Below are positions 1 to 11,253 of a stretch of 64,000 nucleotides of DNA, piece by piece. The DNA comes from Anaeramoeba flamelloides. Taxonomy: Eukaryota; Metamonada; Anaeramoebidae. Position 1 is the first letter of the stretch, and the number at the start of each line of letters is the position of its first letter. The stretch covers positions 3,162,501 to 3,226,500 of the forward strand of contig JANTQA010000051.1 of assembly GCA_027625915.1 (NCBI GenBank), in the 5' to 3' direction. Both the position numbers and the translations under genes were made by a program. Under the pieces are notes generated by a model that was not told the DNA's origin, searched no databases, and saw only the letters and a program-made list of their open reading frames with translations.

Positions 1-467
1 ACGGACAATATGGACAACAGGGGCAATACAACCAAGGAGGACAATTTAACCAAGGAGGACAATATGGACAAAATAACCAAGGGGGGCAATTTAATCAAGG
101 AGGACAATATGGCCAAAATAACCAATATGGACAATATGGACAAAATAACCAAGGAGGGCAATTTAATCAAGGAGGACAATATAGACAAAATAACCAAGGA
201 GGACAATTTAATCAAGGAGGGCAATTTAACCAAGGAGGACAATACCAACAAAATAACCAAGGAGGGCAATTTAATCAAGGAGGACAATATGGCCAAAATA
301 ACCAAGGAGGGCAAAACAATCAAACAAAAAATCCATTCCAAAAAAATAATGGAGGAGGAAATAATGGAGGAGGAAATAATGGAGGAGGAAATAATGGAGG
401 GGGAAATAATGGAGGAGGAAATCCTTTTAAAAATCTTGTTATCGATAACTTTGGATCATTAATTTAA
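1..467 (+). CDS. C-terminal part of a Q/G/N/Y-rich prion-like protein (5' end outside window)
   Basis: The reading frame that starts at base 3 is open to a TAA at 465-467 and gives a highly regular protein: alternating GGQF/NQ and GGQYGQNNQ units, then NPFQKNN, about five GGGNN units, and a C-terminus ending NPFKNLVIDNFGSLI. The overlapping frame starting at base 10 is a K/D/N/T-rich shadow of this repeat. Low-complexity Q/N/G/Y sequence of this sort is typical of prion-like, phase-separating tails in RNA-binding proteins. It also occurs in endocytic adaptors of the epsin/AP180 kind, which carry NPF tripeptides that bind EH domains; two NPF tripeptides are present here. No folded domain lies in the window, so the function cannot be told. 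The gene is cut at the window edge, so its true start is unknown. Confidence 0.75.
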   Translation, partial: GQYGQQGQYNQGGQFNQGGQYGQNNQGGQFNQGGQYGQNNQYGQYGQNNQGGQFNQGGQYRQNNQGGQFNQGGQFNQGGQYQQNNQGGQFNQGGQYGQNNQGGQNNQTKNPFQKNNGGGNNGGGNNGGGNNGGGNNGGGNPFKNLVIDNFGSLI

Positions 468-3328
468 TAAAATTGCTAAATTTTTTTTTTTTTTTTTTAT
501 TACTTCTTTTTCTTTCTTTTAACTGAACAATTATTAGAATTTAATATTTTTTCATCAAAAAAAAACTTAAAACACTCATATATTTCAGACAAAAAGAATA
601 TTTATCATATATTATTTAAAATTTTAAAAAATTAATTCTGATCTTTTTCACCTGAAGAATTATTTTTTTTAAATATACCCAACATAAAGGGTTAGCCAAA
701 TACAAAATAAAAAAATAATCCAAAAACAACCAATAAAATCCAAATAATATCATTTTTTTTTTCTTTTTGTTTGTCTTTCTTGGTTTGCTTTATTTTTTCA
801 ATATTTTTTTTATAAAACCCAAATTTAAACAATTGATCCTTTTTTTACGCTTTGGGTCTCCAAAATAATTTAAAAATAACATATTTAAAAAAACCTTTGT
901 AATCATTTTGAACACATTGCCTGAACATCTATAATCATAGATATGCTTTCATTTAATAACAAAAAAAATATTTGGTAAAAATCACAATAAATAATAAAAG
1001 AAAAAAAAAGAGAATAATGTGATCAATTGTCTTTGTCTTTTTTATTGGCTTAATTGCAACATCCAAGAGAAGATTGAGTTTTTTAATTTGTTTTTTGTAA
1101 AGTATTGGTTTGGATTATTTATTTAAATTAATTTGTATTTTTTTTTTTATTAATTTAAAATGGTTACTTTAGATTTTTTTTTTTGCAACTGTATAAAAAA
1201 GGTTTTAAAATTTGGTTATTCCCAAAATGTCTACTTAAAAACACCATGTATTAAATTTCCATTTTCATAAGTTATAATAAAGGGCTGTATTTATTAATAA
1301 ACAATAGGATTTTTTATTCTTTATTTCCCTCTTTTAAAATCTTTATCTATTTATTTTCCCAAATATTTATATATTTATATCAATATTACCATCTCGGACA
1401 TAAAAAAGGAAACATGATATTTAAATGGGAACACAAATAAAAATAAAAAGTAAGATCAATTAATAGAAGAAAAAATAAATGTTAAATAACAAAATGGTGG
1501 ATTTAACACTAGATAACTTTTTAAATACCATCTTGTAATTTTTTTTTTCTTTGATTGATCAATGATTAAAAATTTGTTGAAAAAATTGACTATTTATGAA
1601 ATATCCAAAACAAAATTTTCGAATTTCAATTATCAAGGAGTTTCAAATTATTTCGATTCGTTTGTGTGAAAATTATATAATAAGTTATTATTTGGAGTTT
1701 ATTTGTTTCTTCTATTAATTAATTTCAATTTTTATTTTGAGTAAGGTTACTGATTAAAAACCACATTTAACTTTTTATCCCTATTAAACTCCATTTCTCA
1801 AATGGTTACATTGTTTTTTGATATTAATCAAAAAAAATAAAAATAATTAATTTATTGTAATGATAAAAGAAATTTTAAAAAGAAATTTGACAAATTATGA
1901 ACTCAAACATTATAAAATAAGAAATTTTTTAACTTTTTGTCATTTTTCACCTAAAAAACTTCTTTTCATAACTGAAATTATAAAAAAAAAAACATTTTTT
2001 GATCTTTTGATTTTTTTTTAATTAGGTTATTATTCAAAAAAAATGATTTAAATAAATCAATTCCATTGATTTAAAGTTGACTTTTCAACTTATCTAAAAC
2101 AATCACTGAAACGAAATATTGTTTTTTGAAATTTAAAAAGGATAATTCCATTAAAAAAAAATACAAAAAAAATATTAGATGAAACTTCCATTAGAGTATT
2201 TTAGGTTCATTACATATAAACTTTGTTATTGATGAATTATTTATTGATCTAATAACCATAATTTTCTTTTAGATAAAATAAAAAAAAATGATAAAAATTT
2301 ATAAATGAAAAAAAGAATAATAAGGTCAAGTCAGAATAAATATAATAAATTATAAGAGTAAGAAACCGGGAATATGGAAATTTATTTTTGATTCAAATGT
2401 TGTCTTATCAAATATAGATATACTGAACACACCAATTAAATTTAAATCGAGAACAATAAAATACAATTAAAATTATTATCAAAATTTATTCAATTATTAA
2501 ATTAATTTTAGTAATAAGAAATATATATTCTCCAAACTTATCATTTAACCCAGTTCATATTTAAACACTGGTAAAAACCTTTAATTCGACATAATTAAAC
2601 AACAATAAAATTGAATTTTTTTGATTTTAAGGAAATTTGATAAACCTTTCCATCACTAATTTCCCAATTTGATTCAATACAAACCCATTTTAGATTTAAT
2701 CAATATAATAAAAAAGGATTATAGAAAAATAACACAACAATTAATTTATTATTAATTATAGAATATTAATTTTTTTAAATACAATTATTTTGTATTATTT
2801 AAATATTTTTAATAATTATATAAGATTCAAGATAAAATTTAACTATTTCATCACAATATCTAGAAAATTGATTTTGTAAAAGAGAGTATTTCGAAATCAA
2901 AAATTGAAATAATAACAATCCCTAAAATATGACAAAAAATTATTTCAAGAAAGAAAAAAATGCCCTAAAAAAATCCTTATACATAAAAAATAAATAAAGG
3001 TGTAAAAGAGAAAAAAAAATAAAATAGATAAATAAGTAAAAAACAAAGATAATATGATAATTTTTTAAGATATTTAAATCAATCTTAGATAGTGATTTAA
3101 TAACAAAAACCCTTTGAAAATTCAGAAAATTCGTTAATATTATTCAAATAAATTATAGAGTTTTTTTTTTTTTTTTTTATTTATTTCAATGATTATTTTT
3201 TCTTTGTTATTTTATTATTTAAATTATTTTGATTAATTCTTTTCAACTGTTTATATATCTTTTGTATTTTAATCAATTATTACAAGAAATGATCTAAATT
3301 TCCTCTCGAAATTTTTAGGTATGTTGAT
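468..3328. other. Non-coding AT-rich spacer
   Basis: There is no open frame with coding character on either strand. The stretch contains T and A homopolymers (for example just after 480 and near 3162). No tRNA, rRNA or long tandem repeat was recognised. The first ~100 bases after 467 presumably hold the 3' UTR and polyadenylation region of the upstream gene. Confidence 0.6.
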
Positions 3329-3906
3329 TATATGTCCTTAATAAAATCAAGCACTATTTTTTTCTGATTAATATTTTCGAAATTAAGTTCATAACTTAAT
3401 TCAATTAACCTCTGTGATAATTTTTTTTAGAATAAAAACACTCTCAACTTTTGAATATCGAAAATATTTTTTGAAATTAGTGTGCACTTTTTTATTTTTT
3501 TTTGAAAAATTGGGGCAGAGAAAAGTTTGAAATCAAAGAATAAGTTAATATATTAAATTAGAATGCTTTTCCAGAAAGTTTATCCTTTTAGCTCAAATTT
3601 TAATTAATTTTACCATTTAAAACTAAAAAAAACATTTGAGGACCAAATTAGTGCCTTTTGTGAAAAGAAAATTCCCCATAATTTCGAATTTGTTTTAGTA
3701 AATGAGTTAAAAAAAGATAGTGAATCTAAAAATATACATAATTTCAACTTTGAATTCAATGATTTTGACAAAAAATGTTTTCAAGATAAATTTAAATTGA
3801 AACTTTATTTATTTTTATTTTTTCATTTAGTTTTTTTAATTGTATTAATGGAAAGTATTTGATCAGTTTTTCATTTTTAGTGTTTTTTGGGTCGTAGGGA
3901 CATATA
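3329..3906 (+). mobile_element. Dispersed element D, copy 1 (~578 bp, short terminal inverted repeats)
   Basis: This interval is clearly similar, over its length, to 34085-34675 in the same window. Shared landmarks include the block around 3433-3500 (AATAAAAACACTCTCAAC, then TTTTGAATATCGAAAATA), the block near 3570-3590 and the region near 3840-3880. The left end reads TATATGTCC and the right end GGACATATA, a 9-bp inverted repeat. It has no coding capacity. I read it as a non-autonomous DNA transposon; the superfamily is undetermined. Confidence 0.6.
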
Positions 3907-6223
3907 TTACAAATCACAAAAATTCTAGATATTTTAATTAAGATAATATCAAAACCTATTTAAAAATTTAGTAAAGATCAAAATTCGAAGAATCCTCCTG
4001 TAAAATTTTAATTATGATATTCTTGTTTTGCTATTTGGTTTGTTCTGATTATTTAAGAATTATATAAGAAAAGCAAAAAGTTTCACAACCTTAATATGAA
4101 GGTCAATTTTTTTTTTTTTTTTGATATACCTTTTAAGAATTATTTCTTGACATCAGTTAACTCATTTGTTTTTTTTTTATCACTATTTTTCTTTTTATTA
4201 GAAATATTCCAAATTCTTAAATTTTCTAAAACACCTTCATACTTTTATGAAACAGTAGAAAGGATTACCACTAAACAATATACCGCCTTTTAAATATATT
4301 TTATATACCTAATCATGAAAGGCACACTATTTTTTTTTAACATTTATTCCCCCCAACACAATTTATCTTATATCAAATTGATCAGAGGTAAGAACATGGT
4401 AATATAACACCATTAAAAAATCAGAAAAAAAATATATTAGTATTTCATTTACAAGTGCTTTTTTATATAATATATTATTTCTTATATAACTATAATCTAA
4501 TAACAATGGAGAAAAAAAGTTTTTGAAAATATATTTATTTCTATCAAAACTAAATATAACATTTTTTTTACATAATTGTTAAATAATTTTTCAATAAAAT
4601 TTATCAAGTTTTTCCAGATTTTTTTTTTCATTTTTCCAATATTTTTGAATTCTAAATATACTTTTTAAATACCCAAAATATCAACAAGAGACACACCCTT
4701 TTCAAGACAATTCACATTTATTATTAAAATGACCGACCTACTTTTTTTATTATGAAAAAAAAAAGCAATTAAGAACTTTTTTTTTTTTGTAATTTTATTT
4801 AGTCGGAGTTGCCTTTTTTGGGAAAAAAATTCAAAATACAAAAAAGTATAAAAGGAAAAACACAATTTTAGAGTCTAATTATAATGGTTAAAAATACTTT
4901 TCTGAAATGGAAAAAAAAAAAATTTGAAATTTTTATGCGTGCATAATACACAATCAAAAACTAACCCCTTTGTGAAGTATGATCGATCACAAAAAATCAA
5001 TACTTAAAAAAGAGGACATTTTTAGAAAAAAAATCCGAATACCAACACTCCATTATCAATGAGAATGGTTGTGTATTACAATTTTGAAAACAAATGTGCC
5101 AGTTTTGAAGTGTCGTTCTTTGGCTCTTTTTGTGGATCTCGGTGATTTTTTTGTCATTTTTTAAAGGAGTTATTTTTATCTCAAGAATGCTACAAAATTT
5201 TTACTTGGTCAAATTTAGAGGGTTACAAAATAACCACAAATTAGATTAAAATCAAATTAAATTGATTGTTTACTTAAAGATAACAATTTGTTTTAAATTG
5301 TAGAAACTATACCATTTGTAAATATAAAAAAATAAACTAATTTTTTTTTACAAATTTGATTTTTTGTGAAATTAGGAACTCTTTTAAACTTTTTTTTCTT
5401 TGATGAATTTTTTATCAAAGATGATCCAATGGAATTTTTTTTTTGTTATTTATCATTCAGATTATTGACGAGTACTCTTTTAAACTTTTTTTATTAATCA
5501 ATTTTTTTGACAATTAGATCCTCTAAATTTTTTTTTGTTTTTTGAATTTTTTTTGAATTTTATGGGAACTTTTAAACTTTTTTTTTGAATGGATATTTTG
5601 GGTTTGAGATTTCTTTTAAACTTATTTTTTAGATAAAATTTTTGCTAATGAGACTCCTCTGTTGATTTTTTTTTTTGTTATTTGAATTTTGTCAATCAAG
5701 AGAAGGACAATTTTACAACACCCTTTTTGGTTTCAAGCCACTCTCTGAATATGGAGCAAATTTAGGGTAAATATAACTATCCACTTAAATTTTTTTCCAA
5801 AAACTCTGAAATATAACATCAAATCAGAAAAAATCAACGAAAAGATATTTTCAAGGACTGAAATTTTTAAAAAAATAAAAACAATTTAATAATTAAATTT
5901 TGTGAAAAATAAATGCCAAAATGTAAAAAGGCACCCCCCCATTATTTTTAAATAAATCAATTTTACTATCACAACTAAATCTTGATGTCTTGTAAAAGGC
6001 TAATTGTATTTTGAATGAAATAAAAACGCAAAAAAATAATCTCTAAAATTTCTTTATTTTGTTGAAAAATTATTATTAGATAATTCATTGCTGAAAAATA
6101 AGAAAATTAATCAAAAAATTAACCAACGTAATCTTAAAGCAATAAAAAACATAAAAAAAAAAAAAAACATAAAAATAAACAAAAATTTTAAAGAATTTTT
6201 AATTCTGAACCAGCTGTGATTTT
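3907..6223. other. Non-coding spacer with degenerate repeats
   Basis: No gene was recognised. About 4940-5340 resembles 26520-26940 (listed separately). Between about 5340 and 5690 a phrase close to CTTTTAAACTTTTTTT recurs about every 90-100 bases (near 5382, 5478, 5569 and 5611), a decayed tandem or dispersed repeat. The short open frames at 4096-4293 and 4665-4865 are dominated by F/K runs and look like chance. Confidence 0.5.
4940..5340 (+). repeat. Dispersed repeat G, copy 1
   Basis: It is similar to 26520-26940. The shared order of landmarks is a CAATCAAAAA block, AAAAAAGAGGA(C/T)ATTTTTAGA (5010 and 26588), a TTGTATTAC block, then GGGTTA(C)AAAATAA(C/T)CACAA (5220 and 26813) and a final TAAATTGATT-like block. 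The copies are diverged and non-coding, and the ends are not defined. Confidence 0.45.
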
Positions 6224-7888
6224 TTATAATTGATTTTGGCCCCGAAAAGAATTTACGATATGATATAAAATTAGACAATTTTCTTGTATTTGGAAATCAT
6301 TTTGGAATTCGATTTGCAATTTTTCCAATTTTTTAAATAATTTTTCTATTATTTGATTTAATTCTTCCATTGGTGATATATTTAAAAAGCAATTGGTCAA
6401 CCAATTTAATTTAATTTTTGTTTGGTATCTTAAATTTGTTGATAGGGACTGTATTAAAAAAACGATATTTTCGATTTTGAAATCATTAATATTATCCAAA
6501 AGATAAGAAGAATCAATTTTAGAGCAAATCCAAATAGCCAAATCCAATTTTTTTAATTTAAAAACCGTTTCAAATGCCTGTTGATATTGCTTCCCACTTA
6601 AAAATTCTTCAATCATTTCCTTTTCCCTTTGGAAACCGGTCTTTCGTATTTGCTGTGTTTTTAAATTCATTTGTATTTCATGATTGATTTCCTCAGAGGT
6701 GCTGACTATTTTGTTTAAAGATTTTGTTGTTGTTTCCGAAAGTTGATTATTAATGATTTCCATTGTATTTAAATTTTGTTGATTATATTCCATTTGCTTT
6801 TTAAGCTTGGGCTTTAATGTTTCTACAATTTCATTTGATGCCTGGGTAAATTTGCTTTTCAGAATGGATTGATAATTGTCTTTAAATAACTTTAAGGTAT
6901 ACCTTTCAATTAATTGCTCCATTTCCTTGGTTATTTGAGTCCCAAAAATGGATTGCAATTCATAACTTAATTCATTATTTTTATTTCCCTTTTTCTGTTT
7001 TTTTGAAATTAAATGATCAATTATCAAATCACTTACAACAGATAAAAGTCCATCAATGGATTGCCCCTCATTTAAATACTGTTTATTGATTTTTTCCTCT
7101 AAATTATTTTGCTTTATTGATTCAATTATGATACCCTGTAATTTATCAAATAGTTCTTGTTCTGGATCGCATTTTAACGAATTCTTAAACTTTCTAAATT
7201 TCTTTCTCGCAGATTGTGGTTTTTTAATTAAACTAAGTTTGCTTTTTTGCTGGTGTTCTAATCCATCGACTAAATTTATTAAATTATCAAATAATCTTGA
7301 CTGAACTGTAAAAATATGCTCGGTTAGAGATTGAAATAATTCTTTATAATCTTCGCCAGTCAAGGAAATGTCTTCATTAGATTTTAGGAAATCATTGAAT
7401 AGTTTCTCATCCTCACCAACCTCCTTTGAATTATAATCGTCATCGTCATTTTTTACTTTATTCACATTTTCTTCTTTCTTCTTTCCATTTCCCTTGCCAC
7501 CCGTTTTTGTTTTCTTTTGTGTTTCTTCCACGAAATTATCATTTGCTTTTCTATTTTTTTTATGATTATTTTCTTCTAAATATTGGATTTCCGTTTCTTT
7601 TATATTCTTGTTTTCCTTCTTGTTCCCATTCTTATTTTTCTTCTTGTCACCATTCTTGTTTTTCTTCTCGCTCCTCTTTTGTATTGTTTTATTTTTCACG
7701 TTAGAAAAATCATTTTCCCCTCCATTTTGAAACTGATTAGGTAGAGATTCAGAAATATCCAAAAATTGGCCATTATTATCATTTTGAAAATCATCCTGAA
7801 ATAAGATTTTTGCAGATTTTTTACCAACTTTTTCCTTTTTGTCTTTTAATTGAGTTTTTTCATTTTCTTCATTATCTTTGAGATACAT
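6224..7888 (-). CDS. EDC4: EDC4/Ge-1/VARICOSE-like mRNA-decapping scaffold (554 aa, no WD40 part seen)
   Basis: Residues 1-165 are K/N/E/D-rich and likely disordered. From about 170 the protein becomes helical, with a coiled coil near 365-415 (for example LKPKLKKQMEYNQQNLNTME). Residues about 425-545 match, from memory, the helical C-terminal domain of human EDC4 and plant VARICOSE: a short helix with a YQQAFETVFKL-like segment, then LDLAIWICSKID, then IVFLIQSLSTNLRYQTKIKL and WL, in the same order and spacing as in those proteins. EDC4 bridges DCP1 and DCP2 and activates cap removal in P-bodies. Family members usually have an N-terminal WD40 propeller and exceed 1000 residues; none is visible here. 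The ATG at 7888 is the first in frame. The frame stays open about 36 bases further up, with an AG at TTATAG, so an upstream exon is possible, but the flank looks like leader. The family call is fairly sure; completeness is not. Confidence 0.75.
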   Translation of the reverse strand: MYLKDNEENEKTQLKDKKEKVGKKSAKILFQDDFQNDNNGQFLDISESLPNQFQNGGENDFSNVKNKTIQKRSEKKNKNGDKKKNKNGNKKENKNIKETEIQYLEENNHKKNRKANDNFVEETQKKTKTGGKGNGKKKEENVNKVKNDDDDYNSKEVGEDEKLFNDFLKSNEDISLTGEDYKELFQSLTEHIFTVQSRLFDNLINLVDGLEHQQKSKLSLIKKPQSARKKFRKFKNSLKCDPEQELFDKLQGIIIESIKQNNLEEKINKQYLNEGQSIDGLLSVVSDLIIDHLISKKQKKGNKNNELSYELQSIFGTQITKEMEQLIERYTLKLFKDNYQSILKSKFTQASNEIVETLKPKLKKQMEYNQQNLNTMEIINNQLSETTTKSLNKIVSTSEEINHEIQMNLKTQQIRKTGFQREKEMIEEFLSGKQYQQAFETVFKLKKLDLAIWICSKIDSSYLLDNINDFKIENIVFLIQSLSTNLRYQTKIKLNWLTNCFLNISPMEELNQIIEKLFKKLEKLQIEFQNDFQIQENCLILYHIVNSFRGQNQL

Positions 7889-8061
7889 AAACTCAAAATT
7901 TCTATAAATTATTATAATAATTAATTAATACAATTATTCAGAAGATCAAATTTAATTTTGTTATATTTTTGTTTTGTTTAGATTTTTTAAATCTCCTTTT
8001 TTTAATTTGAATAAAATTTGCAAAAGATTTCTTAAAATTTTTTATGGTCTCTATCTAAGGG
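7889..8061 (-). other. Probable 5' leader/promoter region of the EDC4-like gene
   Basis: On the minus strand the bases just upstream of the ATG are A-rich with AAAACAAAAATATAACA-like sequence, as upstream of other genes here. No WD40-coding exon can be made out. Confidence 0.3.
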
Positions 8062-8289
8062 AGTATGTTACATTTTATAACTTGTGAGTGCCTTAGTTTA
8101 TTTGAAAATTAATCATTAAAATCATTCACTTGTACAAAGTACACTGTAATTGTTAATAAAAAGAGGGGAGTTGGAATGTATTCTAGTATAATATATTTTA
8201 CATATCAGTTCAAAAATGGAAACCAAAAAAAATGAAAAATTTGATCAACAAAAAATAATAAAAAATCACACCTTACAAGCTCTTATGTA

Positions 8290-8992
8290 AACTCTGTTTC
8301 AGTCAAAGGGGCCCAACGTTTTTTTCAAATATCAATTATTTTATATAATTGACCTTTGAAGAACAAATAAGAAATAAACAGAATAATACACATCAAAGAA
8401 TTGTTGATATATGTCTAAAAGAAAAATAATTAATCAATAAATTTTCTTAAAAATTGAAAAACTCAAATTCTTAGGGCCCTATTGAGAAAAACAACGATGT
8501 TCGTTTTGAACTTCTACTAGTATTTGAATAATAAATATGAAACATTTTTCACTTCATTTTCCATACTTTTCTTTTAGAAATCAAGCCCCAAAACGAAGTT
8601 TGTTGGTATTTGTGGTCACTATTTGAAAAAGGAAATGAAAATGAAGTGAAAATTTTTCACATTTATTAATCAAATATCAAGATCAAATATCGAATAGAAT
8701 TGCAATCGAAATCAATATGATTTCTCAACAATCTTTACATGGTTTCAATAACCTTCGAATAACACATTTTTACCAAGTGACTGTTGATCTTGCAATAAAA
8801 AAAAATTTTGCAACTGAATGACGTTTTTAAAAAAAAATCGAAAAAAAAAAACAAAAATGTGTAGAAATGTGAAAAAATGATATTTATTTTGAAAATTTCC
8901 AAAATAAAATTTTTCTTTTAATATCTAGGCAAACCCTTTAAACACATGTATTATACCCATTACAACTGGACCCCTTTGACTGAAAAATAGTT
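8290..8992 (+). mobile_element. TIR element F, copy 2 (703 bp, TA target duplication)
   Basis: The left end is AACTCTGTTTCAGTCAAAGG and the right end, read inverted, is AACTATTTTTCAGTCAAAGG; both continue into a GGGGxCCA-like motif. The flanks are TA at 8288-8289 and TA at 8993-8994, and removal restores similarity to element A copies lacking it. A TA duplication with a simple inverted repeat fits a Tc1/mariner-type MITE. There is no coding capacity. It contains a smaller inverted repeat at about 8522-8690 that is absent from copy 1. Confidence 0.65.
8522..8690. mobile_element. Small palindromic insertion inside element F copy 2
   Basis: The left arm (about 8524-8563) contains TTTGAATAATAAATATGAAA and TTTTTCACTTCATTTTC. 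The right arm (about 8633-8683) carries their inverse, GAAAATGAAGTGAAAATTTT and ACATTTATTAATCAAA. Element F copy 1 (read inverted) runs straight through this point, so the ~165 bp is an insertion: a third nesting level (A contains F contains this). Confidence 0.5.
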
Positions 8993-9830
8993 TATTAATA
9001 TTTGATACAATTACTTCTTCTTTACTGGGTTTTATTGTTAATTCTTCATGTTAAAATCTTTTGTTATTTTGTAAATTTTTGAAGAAACAAATTACTTTTT
9101 ATTATTTCGAAAGAAATTTCCAAAATGAATTTTAATTCCAATTTTTATTTAATCCGTCTAATTAGAGTTGGTTAAAGAAAATAGGATATTTTTTAAATTC
9201 TTCTCCAGAAAAATGAATTATGGAAGTGTGTTTGTTTGATTTTAAAAAAATTAATTTTCCGTATCAATTTTATCAACCCCAGAAATAATTCTGAATTTTG
9301 CTTTGAATTATTTTGACCACATTTTCTTTTTCTTTGGGGTTGAATCTTTTGTAATAGTTTTTGGATTCCGATAATTCAATTCCTTTACTTTATTTTATTC
9401 TTTGGAATAATATTCTTTGTTTTGGTTTATTTTGATAAAAATATTAGAAATTAGAATTTTGAAAATAAATTTGTAAAAAAAAGTGTTTTGTTAAAAAACA
9501 ACAAGAAATAGTAACGGGGATGGGCCATTCAAAACAATTTCTTTGTTTATACTTTAATCCAAATTTTGAAGATAAAAAAGAAAAAAATATTATAAAATAT
9601 ACTTTGAACTTTTTTTCATTCTTGATTTCAACAAGTTTATTCTAAAAAGGTGATCTATCTTTTTTGGTTATAATATAGAAAAGATTTGTTTCAAAAACAC
9701 ACCTTCTTAAGTAAATTTAATGGTTTTACTCTTTGAATAATTTAAATGGACCTATCCGAACACATTTCACAATTCAAAACCCTAATTTAATAAAACAATA
9801 ATTTAATAAAACCAAAAAGTTTTGAAAAAA

Positions 9831-10717
9831 AAAAATTTAAAAAAAATCAAAATAACTGTAATTTATTCTCCATTTTTGTATGAAAAATTTGGTTATTTAT
9901 AAAAAATATTTGATTTGAAATAAAATAAATTACACAATCAACAATTTTCATAATATTCACAATTAAAAATTTTGTCAGGGATTATTTTCATGTCCTGTAT
10001 TTTTTTCACTACTATAATTCGAAATTATTATTATACCTTTAATCAACTATTTCAAATTTCTGGATCAAGACGATTGTTATTTTAGTTACCATTTCGGAAA
10101 AAAATTGTCAAATTGATTTTTAATTGTAAAATCGTTTTTAATTGTAAAATGGTAGTGAAAAGGAGGTTTTTTTCTCATATTATTCTTCTTATTTTTCCGC
10201 TGATCAATAAAGATATTCTAAATTGAAATTGTTCAAACTGAATTAATACCATACCACTAAACTCTTAAGTCCAATTTCATACGAATAGAAAAATAATAGC
10301 AACAAATAATTCAAAAAAAGTCAATTTTGCTAATGTTTACAATTAAACCTCAAATTTTGAAAAATGAATATGCTTTAATTTTTGTTTAGTGTGATGTTTT
10401 GAATTATATTATGATTCCAATAACCAACCTAATTTTTGGACTTGGGTTTTGTTTTAAAATGAAGGAAAAAAATATATTAAAATAATATTTAAAAATAAGA
10501 ACATTTATTACTACTTTATAATAAAAACCGATTTTACAATTTTTTTTTCTCTTTGACAATTTTTTTCCTGAATAATTATCCCAAAAATCGAAAAAACTCT
10601 ATTTTTTTTTAACACCATTATTTAACTTTGTATCGTAAAATTACTTCACACAAAACATATTTTTTCTTACAAAAAAGTGTCTGTTCACATTTAAAATAAT
10701 GCTATTTTAAAATACAA
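9831..10717. other. Non-coding spacer
   Basis: AT-rich with no recognisable gene. Around 10120-10150 a short phrase (TTTTTAATTGTAAAAT) is tandemly duplicated. Confidence 0.5.
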
Positions 10718-11253
10718 AATCATTTTCTAGTCAAAGGGGAACAATTGTAGGGAGTAAAAATTACATTCCTCGAAAGGGTTTGAATAGATATTAGAAGAAT
10801 AAATTTATTTTGGAAATTTCAATCTTGGAATCATTTTCTCATTTTTGTTTTTTTTGTTTATTTTTTTTTATAAAAACGTAATTCATACGCAAATTTTTTT
10901 TTTATTGCAAGATCAATAGTCACTTGATAAAAACGTGTTATTCTAAGGTTACTGAAACAGTGAAAATGATTGTAGAGAAATAATATTTATTTCTATTAGA
11001 GAATTTTATTTTGATCAACAATTGAAGATCCAAATGAACACTGTTGTTTTTCTCAATTTGGGCACTAAGAATTTGAGTTTTTCAATTTTTAAAGAAAATC
11101 TATTGATTTTTTAGTTTTATTTCAGACGAGTACCAACTATTCTTGAATGTGTATTATTCCGCTTATTTTTTATTTGTTCTTCAAAGGTCAATTATATAAA
11201 AAATAATTGATATTTGAAAAAAATGTTGGTACACCTTTGACTGGAACAAGGTT
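10718..11253 (-). mobile_element. TIR element F, copy 1 (~536 bp, inverted)
   Basis: Read on the minus strand it starts AACCTTGTTCCAGTCAAAGG and follows copy 2 through the AATTGACCTTTGAAGAACAA, ACTCAAATTCTTAG, GAGAAAAACAAC, TATTTCTC(T)ACAATC, CAAGTGAC and GATCTTGCAATAAAAA landmarks. The plus-strand left end carries CTAGTCAAAGGGG. TA follows at 11254-11255; the left flank is unclear. Non-coding. Confidence 0.6.

Larger units (their letters stand above)
8062..9830 (+). mobile_element. TIR element A, copy 1, split by element F
   Basis: It shares the order of landmarks with copies at 12963-14120 and 33323-35271: GAGTGCC near 8084, the GTATAATATATTTT(C)A block, AAAAAAATGAAAA, CTCTTAT, then, after the insertion at 8290-8992, TTTGATACAATT, AACAAATTACTTTTTAT, GGGTTGAATCTT, AATAATATTCTTTG, GTAACGGGG and TTGATTTCAACAA. 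It is non-coding and diverged, and the right end is not recognisable in this copy. The gap in alignment to the other copies falls exactly at the inserted element. Confidence 0.55.

Noticed and set aside
10-462. 150-codon K/D/N/I-rich frame
   Set aside because: It is an out-of-phase reading of the Q/G/N/Y repeat; the frame starting at base 3 gives the coherent protein and a definite stop.
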